Assembly (NCBI GenBank): GCA_900544965.1
Contig: UQXE01000028.1
Span: forward strand, 1 to 21,886
Origin: an uncultured Eubacteriales bacterium
Lineage (GTDB): Bacteria > Bacillota > Clostridia > Christensenellales > CAG-138
Direction: 5' to 3'
DNA: 21,886 bases
The notes beneath the pieces were generated by a model. It was not told where the DNA came from and searched no databases. It saw only the letters and a list, made by a program, of their open reading frames with translations. Below, in pieces: positions 7,747 to 15,507 of the stretch (position 1 is its first letter; each line of letters begins with the position of its first letter). A program made the translations under genes and the position numbers.

Positions 7747-7939
7747 AGAGTTGAGAGAGATGACTACCCAAGCGCTTATCGAGAAGGAAAAGGAGCTTAA
7801 GGAAGAGCTGTTTAACCTTCGCTTCCAGCTAGCGACCGGTCAGCTTAAAAATCCCAAGCGGATCGGCGAATGCAAAAAGGACATTGCCCGCGTTAAGACG
7901 CTCCTGTGCGAGCGCGAACTAAGGGCCGCTAACGAGTGA
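7736..7939 (+). CDS. rpmC: 50S ribosomal protein L29
   Basis: L29 is a small helical protein near the tunnel exit, next to L23. The 67 residues form two long helices and include the family motif KELKEELFNLRFQLATGQLK. ATG 7736 gives the typical opening MKAKELREM and has AGGTGG at 7722-7727 as its ribosome binding site. In-frame GTG codons at 7724 and 7727 would add three or four residues and cannot be fully excluded. The start lies inside the end of rplP. Confidence 0.96.
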   Translation: MKAKELREMTTQALIEKEKELKEELFNLRFQLATGQLKNPKRIGECKKDIARVKTLLCERELRAANE

Positions 7940-7961
7940 TAGGCGAAAAGGAGGAAAACCG

Positions 7962-8225
7962 ATGGAACTGGAACAGAGAGGCTTTCGCAAGACCCGTACG
8001 GGCGTTGTAGTAAGCGATAAGATGGATAAGACCATCGTCGTAGCCATAAAGACCAAGGTCCGCCACCCGCTATATGGAAAGATGGTAAACCGCACCCGCA
8101 AGTTCAAGGCGCATGACGAGCAGAACCAGTGCGGAATCGGCGACACCGTCAGGATCATGGAGACCCGCCCGCTGTCAAAAGACAAGCGCTGGCGCCTGGT
8201 CGAAGTAATAGAGAAGGCCAAGTAA
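7962..8225 (+). CDS. rpsQ: 30S ribosomal protein S17
   Basis: S17 is a primary 16S rRNA-binding protein with an OB fold. The 87-residue product shows RKTRTGVVVSDKMDKTIVVA, HPLYGKMVNRTRKFKAHDE and GDTVRIMETRPLSKDKRWRL, all expected. AAAGGAGGA sits ahead of ATG 7962. The preceding rpmC stop is 22 bases away. Confidence 0.98.
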   Translation: MELEQRGFRKTRTGVVVSDKMDKTIVVAIKTKVRHPLYGKMVNRTRKFKAHDEQNQCGIGDTVRIMETRPLSKDKRWRLVEVIEKAK

Positions 8226-8246
8226 GCCGCAAAGGAGGAACAAAAA

Positions 8247-8615
8247 ATGATTCAGCCTCAAACAAGATTGAAAGTTGCGGATAACAGCGGCGCTAAGGAA
8301 ATAATGTGCATCCGGGTGCTCGGCGGTTCGGTCCGCAAGAGCGCGAACGTAGGGGACGTAATTATAGCGTCGGTTAAAACGGCCTCGCCAGGCGGCGCTG
8401 TGAAGAAAAAGGATGTTGTTAAGGCCGTTATAGTGCGCACCGTTTCCGGCATACACAGGCCGGACGGCAGCCACATCCGCTTTGACGATAACGCCGCCGT
8501 AATCATAAACGATCAGAAACAGCCGCGCGGCACCCGTATATTCGGGCCGGTGGCAAGGGAACTTCGCGAGAAGGACTATATGAAGATAGTGTCCCTTGCT
8601 CCCGAAGTGCTGTAA
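8247..8615 (+). CDS. rplN: 50S ribosomal protein L14
   Basis: L14 forms an intersubunit bridge and is the binding site of the silencing factor RsfS. The 122-residue protein, the normal length, begins MIQPQTRLKVADNSGAKEIM and contains VRTVSGIHRPDGSHIRFDDN and GTRIFGPVARELREKDYMKI. AAAGGAGGA precedes ATG 8247. Nothing unusual was seen. Confidence 0.98.
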   Translation: MIQPQTRLKVADNSGAKEIMCIRVLGGSVRKSANVGDVIIASVKTASPGGAVKKKDVVKAVIVRTVSGIHRPDGSHIRFDDNAAVIINDQKQPRGTRIFGPVARELREKDYMKIVSLAPEVL

Positions 8616-8627
8616 GGAGGGCGAAAC

Positions 8628-8960
8628 ATGAATAAGCTCAAGATCAAAAAGGACGACACCGTAATCGTGATAACGGGCAAGGACGAGGGCAAAAAGGGCA
8701 AGATCCTCTCCGCAATGCCCAAGGAAAACCGTGTCATCGTCCAGAATGTAAACGTTGTAATGCGCCATACCAAGCCGCGCAAGCAGGGCGAACCAGGCGG
8801 ACGCATCTCAAAGGAAGCCCCCATACACGCGTCAAACGTAATGCTGGTGTGTCCAAGATGCAATAAGCCGACCAGGGTGGGCTACGGCTTTGAGACGGAC
8901 GGCAAGGGCGCAGTTAAAAAGTTCCGCGTATGCAAAAAGTGCGCGAAGAAGATCGACTGA
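8628..8960 (+). CDS. rplX: 50S ribosomal protein L24, zinc-ribbon form
   Basis: L24 starts large-subunit assembly and binds 23S rRNA through a KOW domain, seen here near the N-terminus as VIVITGKDEGKKGKILSAMP. The 110-residue product carries two CxxC pairs near its C-terminus, in VCPRCNKPTRVGY and VCKKCAKK, which probably bind zinc. This C+ form occurs in many Clostridia, while other bacteria lack the cysteines. The start is fixed by GGAGG ahead of ATG 8628. Confidence 0.97.
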   Translation: MNKLKIKKDDTVIVITGKDEGKKGKILSAMPKENRVIVQNVNVVMRHTKPRKQGEPGGRISKEAPIHASNVMLVCPRCNKPTRVGYGFETDGKGAVKKFRVCKKCAKKID

Positions 8961-8980
8961 GGTAGAAGGAGGTTATAACA

Positions 8981-9601
8981 GTGGCTAAAAAACAAGAAGC
9001 TTCTCAGGCTCAGCCAAAGAAAAAAAAGGACCAGCAGGAAGCCAAGCCCTTCAGCGGACCCGCTCGCCTCAGGTTGAAATACCGTGATGAGATCGCGCCT
9101 CAGCTTAAGGAGAAGTTCGGCTATAAGAACATAATGGAGATTCCAAAGCTTGAAAAGATAGTGCTTAATATGGGCCTTGGTTCTGAAAAGGACAATCCCA
9201 AGGGACTGGAAGCCGCTATTGAGGAGCTTGCCATAATAGCGGGGCAAAGGCCGATAGTTACAAAGGCAAAAAAATCGGTCGCAAACTTCAAGGTGCGTGA
9301 AGGCATGAACGTAGGCGCCAAGGTTACCCTTCGCGGCGACCGTATGTACTACTTCGCGGATAAGCTTATGAATATCGTGCTTCCGCGCGTGCGCGACTTC
9401 CGCGGCGTATCGGACAAGAGCTTTGACGGCAGGGGCAACTATGCTATGGGCGTGCGCGAGCAGCTTATATTCCCTGAGATCAATTATGACGACGTTGACA
9501 AGACGCGCGGCATGGACATCGTGTTCGTAACCAGCGCCAAGTCCGACGAAGAGTCCAAGGAACTGCTCAGTCTTCTGGGTATGCCGTTCATACAGGGTTA
9601 A
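8981..9601 (+). CDS. rplE: 50S ribosomal protein L5 with basic N-terminal extension
   Basis: L5 binds 5S rRNA in the central protuberance and contacts P-site tRNA. The conserved core starts near residue 30 (RLRLKYRDEIAPQLKEKFGYKN) and continues through KIVLNMGLG, GQRPIVTKAKKSVANFK, RVRDFRGVSDKSFDGRGNY and the end MDIVFVTSAKSDEESKELL. At 206 residues it exceeds the usual 179-180 because of about 28 lysine- and glutamine-rich residues at the N-terminus. GTG 8981 has AGAAGGAGG upstream and no comparable internal start was seen, so the extension is probably translated. It is likely disordered and may contact RNA. Confidence 0.96.
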   Translation: MAKKQEASQAQPKKKKDQQEAKPFSGPARLRLKYRDEIAPQLKEKFGYKNIMEIPKLEKIVLNMGLGSEKDNPKGLEAAIEELAIIAGQRPIVTKAKKSVANFKVREGMNVGAKVTLRGDRMYYFADKLMNIVLPRVRDFRGVSDKSFDGRGNYAMGVREQLIFPEINYDDVDKTRGMDIVFVTSAKSDEESKELLSLLGMPFIQG

Positions 9602-9618
9602 TAAGGAGGAAGTTTAAA

Positions 9619-9804
9619 GTGGCAAAAACCAGCATGAAACTCAAGCAGCAGCGTACTCCGAAGTACAGCACGCGCGCATATACCCGCTGCCGCATATGCG
9701 GCCGCCCGCATTCCGTGCTGCGCAAGTACGGCGTCTGCCGCATCTGCTTCCGCGAGCTTGCGTATAAGGGCGAAATCCCCGGTGTGCGCAAAGCAAGCTG
9801 GTAA
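9619..9804 (+). CDS. rpsZ: 30S ribosomal protein S14, type Z (zinc-binding)
   Basis: S14 is in the small-subunit head. The 61-residue product is the short zinc-binding form, with Cys24, Cys27, Cys40 and Cys43 forming the CxxC-x12-CxxC knuckle and the ending GEIPGVRKASW. Many Firmicutes also carry a longer zinc-free paralog used under zinc shortage; none is in this window. The start is GTG 9619, with AAGGAGGAA upstream. The zinc form is named rpsN or rpsZ depending on the annotator. Confidence 0.97.
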   Translation: MAKTSMKLKQQRTPKYSTRAYTRCRICGRPHSVLRKYGVCRICFRELAYKGEIPGVRKASW

Positions 9805-9831
9805 GCGCGCGGACTGAAAGGAGGAACAACA

Positions 9832-10230
9832 ATGCTCGTTACCGATACAATAGCCGATATGCTGACAAGAATCCGCAACGCGCTCATAGCAAAACATGAG
9901 ACGGTGGATGTTCCGTGTTCGAACATAAAGAAATCCATCGCCCAGATATTGCTCGACGAGGGCTATATAAAGGCCTTTGAGCTGAGGGAAGACGGCGTGG
10001 CCAAAGTGATTCACATCACCCTCAAGTACGGTCCAAACCGTGAAAAGGTGATTACCGGCCTTAAGAGGATAAGCCGTCCAGGCCTTCGCATATACGCCCG
10101 CAAGGATAAGCTGCCCAAGGTTCTCAACGGATTGGGAATAGCCGTTATCTCAACGTCGCGCGGCATCATGACGGACCGCGAGGCCAGGAAGCTGGGCGTA
10201 GGCGGCGAAGTAATGGCCTATATCTGGTGA
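9832..10230 (+). CDS. rpsH: 30S ribosomal protein S8
   Basis: S8 is a primary 16S rRNA-binding protein. In E. coli it also represses the spc operon by binding its mRNA. The 132-residue product starts DTIADMLTRIRNA, as usual, and has the C-terminal RNA-contact motif STSRGIMTDREARKLGVGGE followed by YIW. AAAGGAGGA precedes ATG 9832. The following gap before rplF is unusually long for this cluster, so transcription or translation may be modulated just after this gene. Confidence 0.98.
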   Translation: MLVTDTIADMLTRIRNALIAKHETVDVPCSNIKKSIAQILLDEGYIKAFELREDGVAKVIHITLKYGPNREKVITGLKRISRPGLRIYARKDKLPKVLNGLGIAVISTSRGIMTDREARKLGVGGEVMAYIW

Positions 10231-10396
10231 TTAATTTATAAGCATTGACCCTGGCGGGCAACGTTCCGATGGGGTCAAAAGGGCGGATGAGTATATAACG
10301 CCCATATAAAAACGTCGACGATTGCCGGCCGAGGCCCGGAAGGGCCGATGAGGCTGACGATGGAAGATATAAAAACAAAATGTGGAGGTGTAACAC
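10231..10396 (+). other. Structured 166-base gap between rpsH and rplF
   Basis: No open reading frame fits here. Three inverted repeats are visible. TTGACCC (10245-10251) pairs with GGGTCAA (10272-10278), and GGGCG (10281-10285) with CGCCC (10299-10303). GGCCC (10333-10337) pairs with GGGCC (10342-10346) around a GGAA loop. No hairpin is directly followed by a T-run and no convincing promoter was found. TATAAA at 10368-10373 lacks a partner -35. The rplF ribosome binding site GGAGGTG ends the gap. It could be an mRNA regulatory or processing element, or an inserted repeat. Confidence 0.5.
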
Positions 10397-10936
10397 ATGT
10401 CACGAATCGGAAAACTTCCGATAACTATTCCAGCCGGAGTGACAATCACGGTCGCTGACGATAACACCGTGACCGTAAAGGGTCCCAAGGGGCAGCTTTG
10501 CGAGAAACTCGCTCCGTCGATGGAGGTTTTGGTGGACGCGGGCGTGCTGACGGTAAAGCGTCCCAACGATCTTAAGGAGAACAGGTCTCTGCACGGTCTT
10601 TCCCGCTCCCTCATCAACAACATGGTTATCGGCGTTACAAACGGCTTTCAGAAAAATTTGGAGATAAACGGCGCCGGTTACAGGGCTCAGAAACAGGGCA
10701 ACAAGCTCGTTCTGAACATGGGCTACTCCCATCCGGTCGAATTCACGGAACCCGAAGGTATCGAATTTGAGGTTCCAGCCCCCAACAGGATTTCCGTAAA
10801 GGGCATAAGCAAGCAGAGGGTCGGCCAGATCGCGGCCGACATCCGCGCGGTTAGGGAGCCTGAGCCGTATAAGGGCAAGGGCATCAAGTACGACTATGAA
10901 GTCATACGCCGCAAGGAAGGCAAGACCGGTAAGTAA
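10397..10936 (+). CDS. rplF: 50S ribosomal protein L6
   Basis: L6 sits near the sarcin-ricin loop and the factor-binding site. The 179-residue product has the usual duplicated alpha/beta fold, beginning MSRIGKLPITIPAGVTI. Its C-terminal half contains NRISVKGISKQRVGQIAADI and EPYKGKGIKYDYEVIRRKEG. The length is standard. A GGAGGTG ribosome binding site at the end of the rpsH-rplF gap supports ATG 10397. Confidence 0.98.
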   Translation: MSRIGKLPITIPAGVTITVADDNTVTVKGPKGQLCEKLAPSMEVLVDAGVLTVKRPNDLKENRSLHGLSRSLINNMVIGVTNGFQKNLEINGAGYRAQKQGNKLVLNMGYSHPVEFTEPEGIEFEVPAPNRISVKGISKQRVGQIAADIRAVREPEPYKGKGIKYDYEVIRRKEGKTGK

Positions 10937-10957
10937 TGCCAAGAGAGGAGTAAAACA

Positions 10958-11326
10958 ATGATATCGAAGATTGATAAGAACGCAGTGCGCAAGGCCCGCC
11001 ACTACCGCACCCGCAGGTATATAGCGGGTACGCCGGAGCGGCCCAGGCTTAACGTGTACCGCAGCCTTAAGCATATATACGCGCAGGTGATTAACGACGA
11101 AGCCGGCCAGACGATTTGCTCTGCATCCACGCTGGACGCGGAGCTTCGCGCCAAGCTTGCCGGAAAGAGCAAGAAGGAAGCCGCCGGCATGGTAGGCGAA
11201 CTGGTGGCCGAGCGCGCAAAGGCAAAGGGAGTGACCAAGGTCGTGTTTGACCGCGGGGGCTATCTGTACACCGGCCGCGTCGCCGAGGTGGCGGGCGGAG
11301 CCCGAAAAGCCGGGCTGGATTTCTAA
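10958..11326 (+). CDS. rplR: 50S ribosomal protein L18
   Basis: L18 binds 5S rRNA together with L5. The 122-residue protein has a basic N-terminal arm with ARHYRTRRYIAGTPERPRLN, then the core VYRSLKHIYAQVINDEAGQT and the C-terminal VVFDRGGYLYTGRVAEVA, which is the family hallmark. Its TAA stop at 11324-11326 overlaps the ribosome binding site of rpsE by one base, typical of tight coupling in this cluster. Confidence 0.98.
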   Translation: MISKIDKNAVRKARHYRTRRYIAGTPERPRLNVYRSLKHIYAQVINDEAGQTICSASTLDAELRAKLAGKSKKEAAGMVGELVAERAKAKGVTKVVFDRGGYLYTGRVAEVAGGARKAGLDF

Positions 11327-11337
11327 GGAGGTTAATG

Positions 11338-11841
11338 ATGCAAAAGCGTTTTGAGCAACCCGTACAGGAATTTAAGGAAAGGGTCGTCAGCATCAACCGC
11401 GTCGCCAAAACGGTAAAGGGCGGCCGCAACATGCGCTTTTCGGCGCTGGTCGTTGTAGGCGATGAAAAGGGCCGCGTCGGGGTAGGCATGGGCAAGGCTG
11501 TTGAAGTCCCCGAAGCGGTGCGCAAGGCTATAGAGGACGCCAAGCGCCACATAATAAACGTTCCGATAGTTGGAACAACCATTCCGCATGCGGTGGAAGG
11601 CAAGTTCAGCAAGGGGCATGTAAGGATGCTGCCGGCTCCCGAGGGTACGGGCGTAATCGCCGGCGGACCCGCCCGCGCCGTGCTTGAGATGGCCGGAGTG
11701 AAGGACATCCGCACCAAGAGCTACGGATCAAACAATCCCGCCAACTGCGTTAAGGCGACTCTGGACGGCCTGCTTCAGCTGCGCACAGCCGAGCAGATAG
11801 CGCGCCTCAGGGGAAAGACCGTCGCAGAGATACTCGATTGA
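11338..11841 (+). CDS. rpsE: 30S ribosomal protein S5
   Basis: S5 contributes to translational accuracy and the mRNA entry channel. The 167-residue product includes the N-terminal double-stranded RNA-binding domain with RVAKTVKGGRNMRFSALVVV. The C-terminal domain contains GTGVIAGGPARAVLEMAGV and DIRTKSYGSNNPANCVKATL. Two adjacent ATGs occur at 11335 and 11338. The second is preferred because it lies six bases from AGGAGG (11326-11331); the first would be only three bases away. Confidence 0.97.
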   Translation: MQKRFEQPVQEFKERVVSINRVAKTVKGGRNMRFSALVVVGDEKGRVGVGMGKAVEVPEAVRKAIEDAKRHIINVPIVGTTIPHAVEGKFSKGHVRMLPAPEGTGVIAGGPARAVLEMAGVKDIRTKSYGSNNPANCVKATLDGLLQLRTAEQIARLRGKTVAEILD

Positions 11842-11857
11842 CAGGAGGAGCAAGAAT

Positions 11858-12037
11858 ATGGCAAACTTAAAAGTGACGCTCGTCAAGAGCACCATAGGCT
11901 GCCTCAAGGATCAGCAGGCGACGGTAAAGGCCCTTGGGCTTAGAAAAGTTAACTCAACCGTAATAAAGCCCGACAATCCCTGCATCCGCGGCATGATCTT
12001 CAAGGTTAAGCACCTTGTAAAGGTCGAAGAGATATAA
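11858..12037 (+). CDS. rpmD: 50S ribosomal protein L30
   Basis: L30 is a small large-subunit protein found in many but not all bacteria. The 59-residue product begins MANLKVTLVKSTIGCLKDQ and continues through TVKALGLRKVNSTVIKPDNP to end KHLVKVEEI, matching the family across its whole length. AGGAGGAG lies just before ATG 11858. It sits between rpsE and rplO as expected, with 16 bases to rpsE and 13 to rplO. Confidence 0.96.
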   Translation: MANLKVTLVKSTIGCLKDQQATVKALGLRKVNSTVIKPDNPCIRGMIFKVKHLVKVEEI

Positions 12038-12050
12038 TTGGAGGTGCAAC

Positions 12051-12491
12051 ATGAAACTACATGAGTTGAGGCCCGCCGAAGGGTCCACCTTCTCCGAAAA
12101 GCGTGTCGGCCGCGGCACCGGCTCGGGGCTGGGCAAAACCTCGGCTAAAGGCCACAAGGGCCAGAAGGCCAGGAGCGGCAGCAAGAAAAACGGCTTTGAA
12201 GGCGGCCAGATGCCCCTTGCGCGCCGGCTGCCCAAACGCGGATTTACCAACATCTTCGCAAAGGAATACACGGTAATAAACATTGCCGACCTCAACAGGC
12301 TTGACGACGGCACGACCGTTACGGCCGAGCTTCTCAAGCAGATGAGGATCATCAGCAAGATAGAAAAGGACGGGTTGAAGATATTGGGCCGCGGCGAGCT
12401 TACAAAGCGCCTTAACGTAAAGGCCGCCAAGTTTACACAGACAGCTCAGAAGGCCATTGAGGCCGCGGGCGGAACTGCCGAGGTGGTCTGA
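12051..12491 (+). CDS. rplO: 50S ribosomal protein L15
   Basis: L15 is a late-assembly protein whose extended basic arm threads through 23S rRNA. The 146 residues show the N-terminal MKLHELRPAEG, the glycine-rich GRGTGSGLGKTSAKGHKGQK segment, then GGQMPLARRLPKRGF and a globular C-terminal half. Its TGA stop overlaps the secY ATG (TGATG). This suggests coupling between L15 and SecY synthesis, an arrangement common in this cluster. Confidence 0.98.
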   Translation: MKLHELRPAEGSTFSEKRVGRGTGSGLGKTSAKGHKGQKARSGSKKNGFEGGQMPLARRLPKRGFTNIFAKEYTVINIADLNRLDDGTTVTAELLKQMRIISKIEKDGLKILGRGELTKRLNVKAAKFTQTAQKAIEAAGGTAEVV

Positions 12492-13762
12492 TGTTTAAGA
12501 CGCTCGTAAACGCCTGGAAGGTGAAGGACATACGTACAAAGATATTGTACACGCTGCTTCTCATCCTGTTGTACAGGCTTGGTTCGTACATACCGGTGCC
12601 GGGCGTCAACGCTACCGCGATAGCGGCGACGCTTGAGGAATACGTAGCCGTCGGAGGCTTCATGAACCTGTTCACGGGCGGCGCGTTTTCAAGATATTCG
12701 CTGTTTGCGATGGGTATTTCGCCCTATATAACCGGTTCGATTATAATGAACCTGCTGACAGTCGCCATTCCGGCGCTTGAGCGCCTTTCAAAGGAAGAGG
12801 ACGGACGTCAGAAGATAGAAAAGATAACAAGGTACGTAGGCGTCGGCCTTGCGCTGGTACAGAGCGTTGGCATTGTTCTGGCAATGGGCGAGAGCGCCGT
12901 ATATAATCCAAGCTTCCTAACCTACCTCACAATCGGCATAACCTGTACCGCGGGCACCGCGCTTTTGATGTGGATGGGCGAGCGCATCACGGAAAGGGGA
13001 ATCGGAAACGGTATCTCCCTGCTCATCTTCGCTTCAATCGTATCCCAGGTTGGGCCGATGGTAGTATCGCTTATCAGGAACGTATTCGTGCTTGGCGCAT
13101 ACCAGTGGTGGACCATACCCTTGGTGCTGGTGTTCGTAGTGCTGCTCACCGCGGGCGTAACGCTCGTAGACAAGGCTGAGCGCCGCATCCCGATTACCTA
13201 TGCAAAGCGCGTGGTTGGCCGCAGGCAGTACGGCGGACAGACCACATACCTCCCTATCAAGGCCAACGCAAACGGCGTTATGCCCCTGATCTTTGCCATG
13301 ACGGTGCTTAACGTGCCGACGATGATAATAGAGCTGGCCGGAGAAGGATGGTTCTCCAACTTCTGGGCCACCTGGTTCAGCAGCGGAACCGTGGGATATT
13401 ACATCATCTATGCATTAATGATTGTTGGATTCGCATATTTTTATTCAACAATATCATTTAATCCCGTGGAAATCTCCAGGAACCTCCAGCAAAACGGCGG
13501 AGCGATACCAGGCCGCCGCCCAGGCAAGGACACCGGCGATTATCTCAAGCGGATATCCGGCCGGCTTACCATGTTTGGAGCGCTGTTCCTGATGGCGGTC
13601 GCCATAATACCGACGGTGGTGCTTGGCTTCTTCGAACTGGATACAATGTTCCAGGCGTTTGGACCGACAAGTTTGCTTATCATGATAAGCGTAGCGCTCG
13701 AATCGTCGAACCAGCTCGAATCGCTGATGCTCATGCGCCACTACAAGGGTTTCCTCGGTTGA
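12491..13762 (+). CDS. secY: Protein translocase channel subunit SecY
   Basis: SecY forms the membrane channel for protein export and membrane insertion, with SecE and SecG. The 423-residue protein has about ten hydrophobic segments, the expected plug-region sequence FTGGAFSRYSLFAMGISPYI, and the cytoplasmic loop bearing KAERRIPITYAKRVVGRRQY that contacts SecA and ribosomes. The late loop PGRRPGKDTGDYLKRI and the ending LMLMRHYKGFLG are typical. It starts on the last base of the rplO stop, with GAGGTGG a few bases upstream. A short AT-rich patch around 13410-13465 still encodes a conserved membrane helix. Confidence 0.98.
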   Translation: MFKTLVNAWKVKDIRTKILYTLLLILLYRLGSYIPVPGVNATAIAATLEEYVAVGGFMNLFTGGAFSRYSLFAMGISPYITGSIIMNLLTVAIPALERLSKEEDGRQKIEKITRYVGVGLALVQSVGIVLAMGESAVYNPSFLTYLTIGITCTAGTALLMWMGERITERGIGNGISLLIFASIVSQVGPMVVSLIRNVFVLGAYQWWTIPLVLVFVVLLTAGVTLVDKAERRIPITYAKRVVGRRQYGGQTTYLPIKANANGVMPLIFAMTVLNVPTMIIELAGEGWFSNFWATWFSSGTVGYYIIYALMIVGFAYFYSTISFNPVEISRNLQQNGGAIPGRRPGKDTGDYLKRISGRLTMFGALFLMAVAIIPTVVLGFFELDTMFQAFGPTSLLIMISVALESSNQLESLMLMRHYKGFLG

Positions 13763-13781
13763 TGGAAAGAGGCATGCAGCA

Positions 13782-14408
13782 ATGAGACTTGTGCTTTTAG
13801 GGCCTCCGGGCTCTGGCAAGGGCACCCAGGCCGAGAGGATATGTGAGGTTTACAACACCCCTCACATATCCACCGGCGCTATGCTCCGCGAACTCCACGC
13901 AAAGGATCCGGAGCTGGACGCAAAGATGAAGTCTTATACCGACCGCGGGGAGCTTGTGCCTGATGAGCTTATAAACGGGCTGCTCAGCGGCAGACTCAAG
14001 GAGGCGGACTGCAAAAGCGGCTTCCTGCTGGACGGATACCCGCGCAACATGGCCCAGGCTAAAGCGCTGGAGTCGATAGGCGGAGTTGACGCCGCGGTAC
14101 TGATAGAGGTGGACAAGGAGCGCATAGTGGACCGAATATGCGGAAGACGCGTATGCGGCGAGTGCGGGGAAAACTACCACGTTTCATTCCTCGAAGGCTC
14201 CGTCTGCGTAAAATGCGGCGGAGAGCTGATCATACGGAGCGACGACAATGAAGCCACGGTGAGGCACCGCATAGAGGTATATGACGCGGCTACCAGGCCG
14301 CTCATGGATTTTTATGAGAACCAGGGAAAGCTTATAAGGGTCGACGGCAACGGCTCGGTTGACGAGGTTTTTAAGGCGGTGCTTTTAGCCCTTGGGAGGA
14401 AAGTATGA
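13782..14408 (+). CDS. adk: Adenylate kinase, zinc-type LID
   Basis: It converts ATP plus AMP to two ADP in the cytoplasm. The P-loop GPPGSGKGTQA lies at residues 7-17, and the long LID has Cys125, Cys128, Cys142 and Cys145 in two CxxC pairs, marking the zinc-stabilised form common in Firmicutes. The 208 residues are slightly below the usual 214-218. Two family motifs deviate: STGA at 30-33 where STGD is usual, and DGYPRN at 84-89 where DGFPRT is usual. The rest of the catalytic frame, including RSDDNEATVRHRIEVY, is intact, so it is probably active. It overlaps map by four bases (ATGA). Confidence 0.96.
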   Translation: MRLVLLGPPGSGKGTQAERICEVYNTPHISTGAMLRELHAKDPELDAKMKSYTDRGELVPDELINGLLSGRLKEADCKSGFLLDGYPRNMAQAKALESIGGVDAAVLIEVDKERIVDRICGRRVCGECGENYHVSFLEGSVCVKCGGELIIRSDDNEATVRHRIEVYDAATRPLMDFYENQGKLIRVDGNGSVDEVFKAVLLALGRKV

Positions 14409-15187
14409 GCGAGGGCCATATAATTATCAAGACCGACGCCCAGGTGTCGCTTATGCGCGAAGCGGGGAGGCTGACATATCGGACGCTCGAGCTTATCCGT
14501 GGGCTGGCGAAAGCGGGCATAACGACAAAGGAGCTGGACAGCGCCGCGTTTGAGTTTATCAAAAGCAGCGGGGCGGAGCCGTCGTTTTTAGGGTACAGCG
14601 GGTATCCCGCGTCAATCTGCACGTCGGTAAACTCGCAGGTTGTACACGGAATCCCAGGAGCCTACAGGCTTAAGGATGGGGACATACTAAGCGTTGACGT
14701 GGGCGTGTACCTCAACGGCTGGCACGGCGACGCGGCCAGAACATACTGTATCGGCGAAGTTTCGCCAGAAACGAAGAAACTGGTTGAAATAACGGAAAAA
14801 TGTTTCTTTGAGGGTATAAAATTCGCCAGAGAAGGCTATCATCTATCGGATATTTCCCGCGCGATTGAGAAATGCGCGCAAGAGGCCGGATACGGCATTG
14901 TAAGGGAACTGGTGGGCCATGGAATAGGCCGCAGCATGCATGAGGCTCCTGAAGTGCCCAATTTCACCCGTCAGCCTTTGAGACTTATGGGCCAAAGGGA
15001 GCACAAAGTGCGCCTGAGAAAGGGCATGACGCTTGCGATAGAGCCCATGATCAACATGGGCGGCGACGCGGTTGTGATGAGAAACGACGGATGGACCGTT
15101 GAAACAGCCGACGGCATGCCAAGCGCTCACTATGAAAATACGATAGCCATAACGGACTCGGATCCAATTATATTGACATCTGCCTAG
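14405..15187 (+). CDS. map: Methionine aminopeptidase, type I
   Basis: It removes the initiator methionine from new proteins. All expected active-site residues of the 260-residue chain are visible: substrate His81, metal ligands Asp98, Asp109, His172, Glu213 and Glu244, and His179. The motifs VDVGVYLNGWHGDAARTY, GHGIGRSMHEAPEVPNF and SAHYENTIAIT are typical. Compared with usual family members, the segment between PNF and RLRKGM (188-202) is about eight residues longer, close to the active-site rim. It overlaps adk by four bases and lies eight bases before the KOW protein gene. Confidence 0.96.
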   Translation: MSEGHIIIKTDAQVSLMREAGRLTYRTLELIRGLAKAGITTKELDSAAFEFIKSSGAEPSFLGYSGYPASICTSVNSQVVHGIPGAYRLKDGDILSVDVGVYLNGWHGDAARTYCIGEVSPETKKLVEITEKCFFEGIKFAREGYHLSDISRAIEKCAQEAGYGIVRELVGHGIGRSMHEAPEVPNFTRQPLRLMGQREHKVRLRKGMTLAIEPMINMGGDAVVMRNDGWTVETADGMPSAHYENTIAITDSDPIILTSA

Positions 15188-15195
15188 GAGGGCAT

Positions 15196-15507
15196 ATGGA
15201 CGACGACTATCATAACTTGGTGGGATATGTAGCTACTTCAAAGGCCGGAAGGGACGCGGGACGCAGCTTCCTGATAGTGGAGGAAGTGGATGACAATTAC
15301 ATCCTCTTGGTTGACGGAACGCTTAGAAAGCTGGCAAGGCCCAAGAAGAAGAAGCGCAAGCACGTGCGGATACACGGCGAGTGCGCTGAAAACATAAAAA
15401 TAAAGCTGCTCGACGGCAAGCAGGTGTTTGACGCGGAAATACGCAACTGCCTGCTCGGCCTGGGATTTAACGCTAAGGAGTGCGAAGAAGGAGAACAGAA
15501 TGTCTAA
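15196..15507 (+). CDS. KOW-domain RNA-binding protein (L14e/L27e-like)
   Basis: This 103-residue protein resembles the small KOW proteins found beside map and infA in many Firmicutes. The N-terminal half contains KAGRDAGRSFLIVEEVDDNY and DGTLRKLARPKKKKRKHVRI: a KOW-type beta strand pair, then a basic RNA-binding patch. Its role is not well established; RNA or ribosome binding is inferred from the fold and location. AGGAGG at 15186-15191 sets ATG 15196. Its last eight bases overlap infA, so translation of the two is likely linked. Confidence 0.88.
   Translation: MDDDYHNLVGYVATSKAGRDAGRSFLIVEEVDDNYILLVDGTLRKLARPKKKKRKHVRIHGECAENIKIKLLDGKQVFDAEIRNCLLGLGFNAKECEEGEQNV

Noticed and set aside
13421..13452. 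Inverted repeat ATTGTTG/CAACAAT in an AT-rich patch of secY
   Set aside because: It lies in a conserved membrane-helix coding segment, and no -10 box pairs with TTGTTG at proper spacing, so it is not supported as a promoter or operator.
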